From Bdellovibrio sp. (GTDB taxonomy: Bacteria; Myxococcota; SpSt-1050), in NCBI GenBank assembly GCA_020725805.1, contig DYEF01000078.1, positions 1-32,443 of the forward strand: a DNA stretch of 32,443 nucleotides. Reading direction: 5' to 3'. The position numbers and the translations under genes were made by a program. The notes beneath the pieces are model-generated. The model ran no database searches, was not told where the DNA came from, and saw only the letters and a list, made by a program, of their open reading frames with translations. Below are positions 26,410 through 32,443 of the stretch, in pieces. The first letter of the stretch is position 1. Each line of letters starts with the position of its first letter.

Positions 26410-27756
26410 ATGAACAAAGATTTCAGAATTCTTGTAATCGATGACTCGGCAGAAACGCTTGAGATGATCGAGAGGATTCTCAAGCCGAAGGGATTTGACC
26501 TTATTCTCACAGCAAGCGGTGAAGAAGGGATAAGAATCCTCAGGTCCGAAAAGATAAATATAGTAATAACAGATATTAAGATGCCCGGTATTTCAGGTCT
26601 CGATATCCTGCGGTTCGTTTCAGAAAATTACAGAGATATCCAGACTATAGTTATTACCGGATATGCATCCATTGATACAGCTGTTACCGCCATTAAGAGA
26701 GGTGCAGAGGAATATCTTCCCAAACCATTCACCGATGAAGAACTCCTGAATGCTGTAAATAAAGCAATGGAGAAAATCAGTCTCAAGAATTCCGTCAGCA
26801 ATACGGAAGTTACCGCAAATGAATTCGGTATAATAGGAGAATCTGCCGGTATAAAAAAGGTGATTACTGCCATCAAAAAGGCTTCTCAGACCAATGCGAC
26901 TGTCCTTATAAACGGAGAGAGCGGAACAGGCAAAGAGCTTGTTGCAAAGGCAATACACTACAACAGCCCGAGAGCAACCGCTCCTTTTGTAGCCGTAAAC
27001 TGCGGAGGTATTCCCGAGAGCCTTCTCGAAAGTCAGCTGTTCGGTCATCTCAAGGGCTCTTTTACAGGTGCAAACGAGACACGGGCAGGATTTTTCCAGA
27101 CAGCTGAAAGAGGTACGATATTTCTGGATGAGATTACCGAGACAACTCCTTCGACTCAGGTAAAACTGCTTCGCGTTCTTCAGGAAAAAGAGATCTATAT
27201 GGTAGGCTCGAGCAAGAGCATAAAGATAGATACAAGAATAATAGCAGCCACAAACCGTGACATAATGTCATTTGTAAGACAGGGGAAGTTCAGGGAGGAT
27301 CTGTATTTCAGGCTGAATGTCATACCAATCGACATTCCCCCTCTACGGGAACGCGGAAATGATATTATAATGCTTACAAGTTATTTCCTCGACCTTTACA
27401 AAAAGGAATACAGCAAACCGGAACTCACCATCTCAGATGATGTGTTGCAGATCTTCCTCAGATACTCCTGGCCCGGAAATGTCAGGGAATTGCAGAATCT
27501 CATTCAGAGGATAGTAGTAATGTCCGAAGGAAACTTTGTGGATATACCCGACTTACCTGAGATAATGCGGTTTACGGTCTCTTCCCAGAAAAGGGTAAAT
27601 ATGAGCCTTGAAGATGTAGAGAGAGAACACATCATAAGCGTGCTGAGACATACGAAGAACAACAAGACCAAAACGGCTGAGATTCTCAAAATAGACCGCA
27701 AGACACTAAGAGAGAAGCTGAAAAAATATAATATTGCCGACGAAAACGGGGAATAA
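26410..27756 (+). CDS. NtrC-family sigma-54-dependent response regulator
   Basis: A 448-residue transcription activator. The receiver (about 5-120) has VIDDS, phosphoacceptor Asp55 (VITDIKMPG), VITGYAS and LPKPF. The AAA+ domain (about 140-375) has Walker A GESGTGKE (169-176), FLDEI, and a sigma-54-contact loop reading GSFTGA (216-221) instead of the usual GAFTGA. A Fis-type helix-turn-helix lies at the C-terminus (about 405-445, KTKTAEILKIDRKTLREKLKKY). It is co-transcribed with the upstream kinase, probably its phosphodonor. A -24/-12 promoter begins 110 bases after its stop, with a palindrome overlapping the stop codon, so the obvious target is the downstream Cys-rich protein and glutamate dehydrogenase genes. 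The Ala-to-Ser change in the loop is a tolerated natural variant in this family. Confidence 0.95.
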   Translation: MNKDFRILVIDDSAETLEMIERILKPKGFDLILTASGEEGIRILRSEKINIVITDIKMPGISGLDILRFVSENYRDIQTIVITGYASIDTAVTAIKRGAEEYLPKPFTDEELLNAVNKAMEKISLKNSVSNTEVTANEFGIIGESAGIKKVITAIKKASQTNATVLINGESGTGKELVAKAIHYNSPRATAPFVAVNCGGIPESLLESQLFGHLKGSFTGANETRAGFFQTAERGTIFLDEITETTPSTQVKLLRVLQEKEIYMVGSSKSIKIDTRIIAATNRDIMSFVRQGKFREDLYFRLNVIPIDIPPLRERGNDIIMLTSYFLDLYKKEYSKPELTISDDVLQIFLRYSWPGNVRELQNLIQRIVVMSEGNFVDIPDLPEIMRFTVSSQKRVNMSLEDVEREHIISVLRHTKNNKTKTAEILKIDRKTLREKLKKYNIADENGE

Positions 27757-27780
27757 TTCCCCACCGGAGAGAAATTCCCC
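27748..27780. promoter_or_regulatory. Candidate enhancer (upstream activator sites) for the NtrC-type regulator
   Basis: A perfect palindrome GGGGAAT-A-ATTCCCC (27748-27762) overlaps the regulator's stop codon. A second half-site ATTCCCCACC recurs at 27774-27783, repeating the ATTCCCCACC of the palindrome's right half. The sites lie about 85-120 bp upstream of the -24/-12 promoter, the normal distance for sigma-54 activator binding. No U-tract follows, so a terminator is unlikely. Confidence 0.6.
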
Positions 27781-27866
27781 ACCTTAACACAGGCGTCAGA
27801 GAAAAAGCTACCTATAAAACCTCAATGTTTTCAATGGGTTAAACAATATCTGGCCCCAGAATAATC

Positions 27867-27883
27867 TGGCACACTACTTGCAT
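27867..27883 (+). promoter_or_regulatory. Sigma-54 (-24/-12) promoter for the Cys-rich protein and glutamate dehydrogenase
   Basis: TGGCAC (27867-27872), 5 bases, TTGCAT (27878-27883): a full match to the RpoN consensus TGGCAC-N5-TTGCW. The transcription start is predicted near 27893. It lies directly downstream of a sigma-54 activator gene and upstream of two plus-strand genes. Confidence 0.92.
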
Positions 27884-27894
27884 AAATAAATTAA

Positions 27895-27908
27895 CCTCCG
27901 GATGGAGG
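27895..27908 (+). promoter_or_regulatory. Small leader hairpin with an anti-Shine-Dalgarno arm
   Basis: CCTCC (27895-27899), loop GGAT, GGAGG (27904-27908), at the predicted 5' end of the sigma-54 transcript. The CCUCC arm is complementary both to its own hairpin and to the AAGGAGG that serves the next gene (27940-27946), so it could modulate translation. Stem of only 5 bp; function unproven. Confidence 0.35.
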
Positions 27909-27953
27909 GCGCGCGCAACAGATAATGCTTAACACCTTTAAGGAGGTATGGTT

Positions 27954-28220
27954 ATGAAAAAGTCAATGTCAAAAGGTCTTTGTGAGACCTGCATAAGAAA
28001 GGATGAATGCACATATATCAGAATGAATTCCGAACCTGTACACTTCTGTGAAGAGTTTACATCAGGCTGCAAAGGGAATGACGGATTTGAGTTCAGAACA
28101 GAGAGCGAAAATGTATGTGAGGAAGGTTATGCAGGGCTCTGCAAGAACTGTGAAAACAGAAAATGTTGTTCGATTTGTCAGAAGGGAATGCCTGTATGGC
28201 AGTGTGAGGAATATATTTAA
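27954..28220 (+). CDS. Small 12-cysteine protein with an internal duplication, function unknown
   Basis: An 88-residue cytosolic protein with 12 cysteines. Two related halves are visible. Residues 8-35 read GLC-x2-C-x5-C...PVHFCEEF; residues 61-87 read GLC-x2-C-x4-CC-x2-C...PVWQCEEY. The repeated GLCxxC and PVxxCEE(F/Y) blocks suggest two metal-binding (zinc or Fe-S) knuckles. AGGAGG (27941-27946) is at normal spacing from ATG 27954; the ATG at 27948 is too close. First gene behind the sigma-54 promoter, 24 bases before glutamate dehydrogenase, so a role linked to that enzyme or to the same stress is likely. No family name is recognised. Confidence 0.85.
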   Translation: MKKSMSKGLCETCIRKDECTYIRMNSEPVHFCEEFTSGCKGNDGFEFRTESENVCEEGYAGLCKNCENRKCCSICQKGMPVWQCEEYI

Positions 28221-28244
28221 TAAGTCATCGGAAGGAGGCAAATT

Positions 28245-29537
28245 ATGGCAAAGGCCGAAAGAGAAATTAATGCAAAACCAAGAAAGAGGTCGGTTTACGA
28301 GTCCGTAAAACTGCAGTTTGAAAAGGCTGCAGACCTGATGAACTTTGACCCAAATATCAGGAAAATTCTCTCGCAGACCCAGAACGAGATAATTGTTCAT
28401 TTCCCTGTCAAAATGGACAACGGAAAGATCGAAATGTTTACTGGTTACAGGGTCCAGCACAATAACGTACTCGGGCCATACAAGGGAGGTCTGAGATTTC
28501 ATCCTGATGTGGATATAGATGAGGTCAGGGCACTTGCGACATGGATGACATGGAAATCTGCAATTGCGGACATTCCTTTCGGAGGCGCCAAGGGAGGTAT
28601 ACAGATTGACCCGTCGAAATATTCTATCGCCGAACTGGAAAGAATCTCGAGAAGATTTGCATTTGCTCTCGGTAACAATATCGGACCCGAATACGATATT
28701 CCTGCACCGGACGTGAATACAAATGCCCAGATTATGGCGTGGATACTGGACACCTATCTGTCTATGGTACCGGCAAACGAGAGGCAGAGATGTATACATG
28801 TCGTCACCGGTAAACCTATTGAGTCCGGCGGCTCACTCGGGAGAGAGAAGGCAACCGGACAGGGAGTAGTATACTGCATCGAGGAATGGGCAAAAGACAA
28901 GAACTTTGACCTTTCAAAAGCCACATATATCGTTCAGGGATTCGGGAATGTCGGAAGCTGGGCTGCAAAACTCCTGAAACCGAAAGGTTCGAAACTTATT
29001 GCGGTTCACGATGTAACCGGCGCCATTATGAACGAGAACGGAATCGACCCGGATGACCTCGCTGCCTATGTCAAGAAAAACGGCGGTGTCAAGGGTTATC
29101 ATAACTCAAAACCAATCGATTTCGAGACCTTTATTGCCATGAATGCCGATATCTTTATACCTGCGGCCCTCGAAAACCAGATTACAGATGAAACTGCACC
29201 TCTATTGAATGTAAAACTTGTCGCCGAAGGTGCAAACGGCCCCACGACACCGGAAGGAGATATCATCCTCAATAAGAGAGGGATTGACTTCATTCCGGAT
29301 ATTCTCTGCAATGCCGGAGGCGTCATTGTGAGTTACTTCGAATGGTTGCAGAACAAGAGGTCGGAATACTGGGAACTCGAAGAGGTTGACTGCAAACTGA
29401 GAAAGAAGATCGTTCCCGCATACAAAAAGGTCCGCGATACAGCCAGGGAATTCAACACCGACTGGAGAACGGCTGCGTATATTGTAGCACTGAGAAGACT
29501 CGAGAAGGTATATCAGGAAAGAGGAATCTTCCCCTGA
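28245..29537 (+). CDS. gdhA: Glutamate dehydrogenase (hexameric type)
   Basis: A 430-residue enzyme interconverting glutamate and 2-oxoglutarate plus ammonium with NAD(P). Signatures are PYKGGLRFHP (80-ish), MTWKSAIADIPFGGAKGG with the catalytic Lys116, PAPDVNT, the Rossmann motif QGFGNVGSW (231-239), PAALENQIT and AEGANGPTTPEGD. Length and order fit the Glu/Leu/Phe/Val dehydrogenase family, and the substrate-pocket motifs fit glutamate. NAD versus NADP preference was not resolved. GAAGGAGG precedes ATG 28245. Second gene behind a sigma-54 promoter, which fits nitrogen-status or catabolic control. A large stem-loop 25 bases after the stop probably ends the transcript. Confidence 0.95.
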   Translation: MAKAEREINAKPRKRSVYESVKLQFEKAADLMNFDPNIRKILSQTQNEIIVHFPVKMDNGKIEMFTGYRVQHNNVLGPYKGGLRFHPDVDIDEVRALATWMTWKSAIADIPFGGAKGGIQIDPSKYSIAELERISRRFAFALGNNIGPEYDIPAPDVNTNAQIMAWILDTYLSMVPANERQRCIHVVTGKPIESGGSLGREKATGQGVVYCIEEWAKDKNFDLSKATYIVQGFGNVGSWAAKLLKPKGSKLIAVHDVTGAIMNENGIDPDDLAAYVKKNGGVKGYHNSKPIDFETFIAMNADIFIPAALENQITDETAPLLNVKLVAEGANGPTTPEGDIILNKRGIDFIPDILCNAGGVIVSYFEWLQNKRSEYWELEEVDCKLRKKIVPAYKKVRDTAREFNTDWRTAAYIVALRRLEKVYQERGIFP

Positions 29538-29561
29538 TACCGTTATCGTAGACTAATATTC

Positions 29562-29620
29562 CATTGCCCGGAGTTTAGCAATAAAACCCACAGTCCTCAA
29601 ATGACTAAACCCGGGCAATG
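29562..29620 (+). terminator. Large stem-loop after glutamate dehydrogenase (terminator or mobile palindrome)
   Basis: CATTGCCCGG-A-GTTTAG (29562-29578) pairs with CTAAACCCGGGCAATG (29605-29620): 16 base pairs with a single bulged base around a 26-nt loop, followed by ATTTTATA. Position and trailing Ts fit a terminator. The long loop is unusual for an intrinsic terminator and could instead mark a REP/MITE-like palindrome. Confidence 0.65.
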
Positions 29621-29713
29621 ATTTTATATACATCAGAAATCCTTCTTTTCAAATCCAAAAAATTGGAAAATTTAATAGTTGTATAAAGCCTGTTTTGTGT
29701 TATCTGATATATT

Positions 29714-30493
29714 ATGAACACAACAATAACGGCTCTGATTCTACTCCTGCTCACCCAAAACAACAGCGGAACCGAATTTAAAATACTGGCTGAAGGAATC
29801 GAATACAGCAAAGTCGAACTGAAAAACTACTCCGATTATACAGGAGAGCTTCACCTGATAAGGATAAATCCCCAAATAATCAAACCCCGTGTTCTGATAA
29901 GCAAAGAGCAGAACATCAAACCAATGACTGCAAAAGACTGGTGCAATAAGTTTAATCTGAACATAGCAGTCAATCTGGGTATGTATCATAAGGATTTTTC
30001 AAGCCATGTAGGATACCTTAAAAACGGTGAGTATATAAACAATCCAAAATTTAACGAATATAAATCAGCCCTGCTGATCAATCCGTCAGAAAAGCATATG
30101 CCTTATGCAACAATTATTGACCTCGATAATCCCGACGAAAAGATTATGATAAAAAAATACAACACTGTAGTACAGAATCTGAGACTTATAAAAGGGAATG
30201 GCATCAATGTATGGAAGAAGACAGGTCAGAGCTGGCCGGATGCAGGGATAGGAACTGATAAAAAAGGGAATTTAATTATTTTTTTCACATCAACGCCGGT
30301 TCTGGTCTATGAACTGAATGAGATTCTTCTGAAGCTCCCTCTGGGTATCATTAAGGCATTTCATACGGACGGCGGCCCTCCCGCCAGTCTGTCGGTTCAT
30401 ATCAGGGATTTTCATCTGGATTTGTCGGGAAACTTAATCTCCAAAGAGCAGGAACCGATTCCAAACATATTAGGCTTCGGAACCAGAGACTGA
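29714..30493 (+). CDS. Phosphodiester glycosidase (NAGPA-domain) family protein, probably exported
   Basis: A 259-residue protein. A hydrophobic N-terminus (ALILLLL, about 7-14) looks like a signal peptide, although it lacks positive charges. The body fits the NAGPA/phosphodiester-glycosidase domain: IAVNLGMYHKDFSSHVGYLKNG (start of the core), LRLIKGNGINVW, AGIGTDKKGNLIIFFTSTP, FHTDGGPPASLSV and PNILGFG. The DGGPPASL block is the family's signature loop. Bacterial members act on exported glycan or cell-wall phosphodiesters, but the substrate here is unknown. No good Shine-Dalgarno or promoter is visible. Its last 24 bases overlap the end of the convergent dynamin-like gene. Confidence 0.8.
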   Translation: MNTTITALILLLLTQNNSGTEFKILAEGIEYSKVELKNYSDYTGELHLIRINPQIIKPRVLISKEQNIKPMTAKDWCNKFNLNIAVNLGMYHKDFSSHVGYLKNGEYINNPKFNEYKSALLINPSEKHMPYATIIDLDNPDEKIMIKKYNTVVQNLRLIKGNGINVWKKTGQSWPDAGIGTDKKGNLIIFFTSTPVLVYELNEILLKLPLGIIKAFHTDGGPPASLSVHIRDFHLDLSGNLISKEQEPIPNILGFGTRD

Positions 30494-32185
30494 ATCAGGG
30501 ATAAAGCCCGACACCTCATCCTTGAGAGCCAAGAGTTTCTTTACTTCGCTGTCGACTTTACCTTCCCCTTCCCTGACAACTGATTCTGCATAATTTATGG
30601 CTTCATTCGTACGTTCCACAATATCTGTAATCATCTTCCTGAAATCTGCCTCAATCTTTCTCCGGCTCTCGATTATTCTCTGGTTTATATCTCCGTTATA
30701 TCTCGAACAGTTGGCATATATAAGCCAGTCCAGATAATCTTTAAGTTCACCTTTCATCCTCGTCAATCTGCTCCGCGCAGGCAGAAAGAGATTTATGAGC
30801 AAATTCAGCGGTGAGGAAGATGTATATCTCATAAAATGGTGAAAATAAAAGTCGCTCTTACTGCACATTGATGTATCAATACCGGCTATCAGTTCAGTAA
30901 AACTGTCAAGATTCACTATCCCCTCAATTCTCCCGATCAGCTTTTTCAACTCATATGCATACCGTTCCATAAATTCGCTGTATAATCTGCTGGAATTGGA
31001 TTTTATCTCATTAATACACATAAAGACATACTTTTCGGCGATACTATGCATCTGGTTGTAATAATATTCCCTGCCGCTGGAAGGTTTCTGCATAAAACTC
31101 TTGAAGAGATTTTCGAATTCTTCATCAATCTCTGCCCTGCGGCTTTCGATAAACTTCTTCTGCTCGATATCTATCAGCTGGGAAATCCTGTCCTGCTCTG
31201 CCTGAAACCTGTAACCGAGTTCCCTTAAGAAAATCTCTGACTCTTTCCTGAAATTAAGAAGGACCTCTGCCTGATTCTTTGTCTCATCGAGCGGCTTTTT
31301 CAATACAGAAATATACCTGTCTATCTCATATACGAGCTGCTCAGACAACCTCTTAAGTGCATTTTTGTAGCTGACAGAGATTATCTCGGCTTTATTATTG
31401 AGCATATTCTCGATTTTGTGATTGAATTTCTCCCAGTCAAAAGTAATTCTGCCTTCGAGCCTGTCTTTGGAACTTAGACAGTAAATGACGGGGTTTTCAT
31501 CTCCAATCTCTTTTTTCAGAACATCGGCAGTAAACTTTTTTATAGTATTAATACTTTCGGCATTCTCCTTGTCAACCTTATTGATAACAAATATCAGTTC
31601 CTTTACCCTGTCCTTTATCTGCCTTATAATCTGCAATTCATCGTACGAGACGGGTGGGTCTGTACCAAGGACGATTACAGCTGTATCGATGTTCTGGATG
31701 AAACCCTTTGTTACCATTGTGTTGGATTCGAATACAGAACTTATTCCCGGGGTATCTACGATAAAAAGACCTCTTCTCAGATATTCATTAGGGAGTCTGA
31801 TATCCAGATAAGCAATATTTTTTATATTGTCCGGATTCTCTTCCTGTGTCGCATAAAGGTAAATGTCACCAAGCTGAATCCTTTCCTCACTGCCATCAAG
31901 TTTTTTGAGAATACAGAATCTCTCATCCGAATATCTAATTACAGAGACAACAGCTGTTACAGGGATCAGTCCGTATGGTAGGATACTCTCTCCAAGAAAG
32001 GCATTGATAAGAGATGATTTGCCACGCTTAAACTGACCCAGAAAAACAATATTGAAACCACCTTTCAGCAATCTCTCTGATATCTCATTCGAATCCCTCT
32101 CGATAAAATTCAGCCTGAGACCTCTGGCAATCTCTGATATGCGGCTAAGTCTGTCGTTGTTTGGTATAATCGTCTGGAATGACAT
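30470..32185 (-). CDS. Bacterial dynamin-like GTPase, under a fluoride riboswitch
   Basis: A 571-residue large GTPase of the dynamin superfamily. G-domain motifs are G1 GQFKRGKS (50-57), switch-I Thr77 in PVTAVV, G3 DTPGI (144-148) and G4 NKVD (202-205). A long helical stalk of about 350 residues follows, with a moderately hydrophobic patch (SSPLNLLINLFLPA, about residues 450-465) that could insert into membrane. Bacterial dynamin-like proteins bind and remodel or protect the membrane. Here the gene is alone, and its leader is a fluoride aptamer whose 3' strand can pair with AGGAGG just before ATG 32185. Expression is therefore predicted to rise with intracellular fluoride. The last 24 bases overlap the convergent glycosidase-like gene. 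Its biochemical link to fluoride is unknown. Confidence 0.88.
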   Translation of the reverse strand: MSFQTIIPNNDRLSRISEIARGLRLNFIERDSNEISERLLKGGFNIVFLGQFKRGKSSLINAFLGESILPYGLIPVTAVVSVIRYSDERFCILKKLDGSEERIQLGDIYLYATQEENPDNIKNIAYLDIRLPNEYLRRGLFIVDTPGISSVFESNTMVTKGFIQNIDTAVIVLGTDPPVSYDELQIIRQIKDRVKELIFVINKVDKENAESINTIKKFTADVLKKEIGDENPVIYCLSSKDRLEGRITFDWEKFNHKIENMLNNKAEIISVSYKNALKRLSEQLVYEIDRYISVLKKPLDETKNQAEVLLNFRKESEIFLRELGYRFQAEQDRISQLIDIEQKKFIESRRAEIDEEFENLFKSFMQKPSSGREYYYNQMHSIAEKYVFMCINEIKSNSSRLYSEFMERYAYELKKLIGRIEGIVNLDSFTELIAGIDTSMCSKSDFYFHHFMRYTSSSPLNLLINLFLPARSRLTRMKGELKDYLDWLIYANCSRYNGDINQRIIESRRKIEADFRKMITDIVERTNEAINYAESVVREGEGKVDSEVKKLLALKDEVSGFIPDSVSGSEA

Positions 32186-32190
32186 AAATC

Positions 32191-32214
32191 CTCCTGCTAT
32201 TTAATAAGCAGGAG
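32191..32214 (-). promoter_or_regulatory. Shine-Dalgarno-sequestering hairpin (expression platform of the fluoride riboswitch)
   Basis: On the minus strand CTCCTGC (32214-32208) can pair with GCAGGAG (32197-32191) across a 10-nt A/U loop. The second arm contains the Shine-Dalgarno AGGAGG of the GTPase gene. The first arm shares its CUCC with the aptamer pseudoknot strand GACUCC (32216-32211), so hairpin and ligand-bound pseudoknot exclude each other: fluoride binding should free the ribosome-binding site. Confidence 0.82.
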
Positions 32215-32253
32215 TCATCAGCCTCCCGGCGGTTTACGGAGGACTCCATCTCC
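32207..32253 (-). ncRNA. Fluoride riboswitch aptamer (crcB motif)
   Basis: Read on the minus strand from 32253: GGAGAUG, then GGAGUC overlapping CCUCC, GUAAACCGCC, GGGA, GGCUGAUGACUCCUGC. This matches the crcB/fluoride RNA order: P-stem GGAG/CUCC, the invariant GAUG, the AAAC-CGCC joining segment, a short GCC/GGC hairpin, and the invariant UGAUG followed by the pseudoknot strand. The pseudoknot is a perfect 6 bp, GGAGUC with GACUCC. It compares closely with the known Thermotoga and Pseudomonas aptamers; the only notable departure is CUGC in place of the common 3' CUAC. The aptamer begins within about 2 nt of the predicted transcription start and lies directly upstream of a dynamin-like GTPase gene. 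Confidence 0.92.
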
Positions 32254-32261
32254 TGAGTTAT

Positions 32262-32290
32262 TTATTACACTAAATAATAAGCTGTGTCAA
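32262..32290 (-). promoter_or_regulatory. Sigma-70 promoter of the riboswitch-GTPase transcript
   Basis: On the minus strand TTGACA (32290-32285), a 17-bp spacer and TAATAA (32267-32262). The transcription start is predicted at 32254-32255, immediately before the aptamer GG at 32253, so the RNA begins with the riboswitch. The -35 element lies only about 20 bp from the putative IS end. Confidence 0.85.
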
Positions 32291-32309
32291 AAGTTATTAT
32301 CTCATTTGT

Positions 32310-32443
32310 TGTTCCAAAATAGAAATGTTACATTATCTGCAAAGTAGAAATGTTACATTTAATAGGTTTGGATATAAAGAAAAGTTAGGGATTAAAGTGG
32401 AATTACAGGGAAAAGTATATGTTTCCCTATGGGGGGTAATAGG
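32310..32443. mobile_element. End of an insertion sequence (same type as the left edge), running off the right edge
   Basis: Two 24-bp units (32337-32360 and 32313-32336 on the minus strand) repeat the left-edge units in opposite orientation, and the outward sequence again ends in CA (32311-32310 on the minus strand). The interior would lie to the right. Frames to the right edge are open for short stretches only and match nothing recognisable. The 32-kb segment is thus bracketed by two outward-lying IS ends, or the sequence assembly broke at a repeated element. Confidence 0.5.
32313..32360. repeat. Two tandem 24-bp terminal repeats (right)
   Basis: On the minus strand, unit 32360-32337 begins AAATGTAACATTTC and ends TTGCAG; unit 32336-32313 begins ATAATGTAACATTTC. 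Both share the TAATGTAACATTT-like core and 24-bp period with the left-edge repeats at 86-133. Confidence 0.75.

Noticed and set aside
27748-27762. GGGGAATAATTCCCC as a terminator for the regulator gene
   Set aside because: It has almost no loop, no U-tract, and a second half-site follows; activator binding explains it better.
28062-28799. 245-residue open frame antisense to gdhA
   Set aside because: Shadow of a confidently assigned gene; no domain similarity, no ribosome site or promoter.
32261-32300. Fluoride-exporter gene near the riboswitch
   Set aside because: No CrcB/Fluc or CLC-type frame was found in the window on either strand; the aptamer's only downstream gene is the GTPase.

Overview
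The window reads as ordinary dense chromosome from an A+T-rich Gram-negative bacterium. Supporting signs are a lipoprotein, a periplasmic HtrA protease, sigma-54 regulation and many multi-PAS sensor kinases. The mix (CHASE2 adenylate cyclase, PAS/GAF hybrid kinases, NtrC-type regulator, glycogen phosphorylase) would suit Nitrospirota, Desulfobacterota or a related candidate phylum, but there is no rRNA or marker gene here, so the taxonomy is a guess. No tRNA, rRNA, CRISPR array or prophage was seen. No gene-free stretch exceeds about 260 bases.

Layout. Both window edges carry a pair of 24-bp tandem repeats in mirror orientation that look like the ends of an insertion sequence (IS21-like, tentative). 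Inside the left end is a giant hybrid kinase (minus), divergent from a histone-deacetylase-family hydrolase (plus). A DegP/HtrA protease (minus) follows, ending at an intrinsic terminator. From 9230 to 18151 runs a tight eight-gene plus-strand cluster: CHASE2 adenylate cyclase, CRP-type regulator, class II cyclic-nucleotide phosphodiesterase, FolC, a site-2-type M50 protease, a small membrane-anchored protein, an AGPS/GlcD-like FAD oxidase and a degenerate GlcE-like partner. Genes to make, sense and destroy cAMP therefore sit side by side. Glycogen phosphorylase (minus) converges on this cluster. Next come a 7TM hybrid kinase (plus), a repeat-containing lipoprotein (minus), and a soluble GAF histidine kinase with an NtrC-type regulator (plus). 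A textbook -24/-12 promoter then precedes a 12-cysteine small protein and glutamate dehydrogenase. The last genes are a phosphodiester-glycosidase-like protein (plus) and, convergent with it, a dynamin-family GTPase (minus).

The most striking signal lies just upstream of the dynamin-like GTPase. A near-consensus sigma-70 promoter leads directly into a fluoride (crcB-type) riboswitch aptamer. The 3' pseudoknot strand of the aptamer can alternatively pair with the Shine-Dalgarno of the GTPase gene. This predicts a fluoride-ON translational switch driving a membrane-remodelling GTPase rather than a fluoride exporter. The second candidate system is the two-component/sigma-54 circuit (kinase, activator, palindromic upstream site, -24/-12 promoter) that appears to control a duplicated CxxC protein together with glutamate dehydrogenase.
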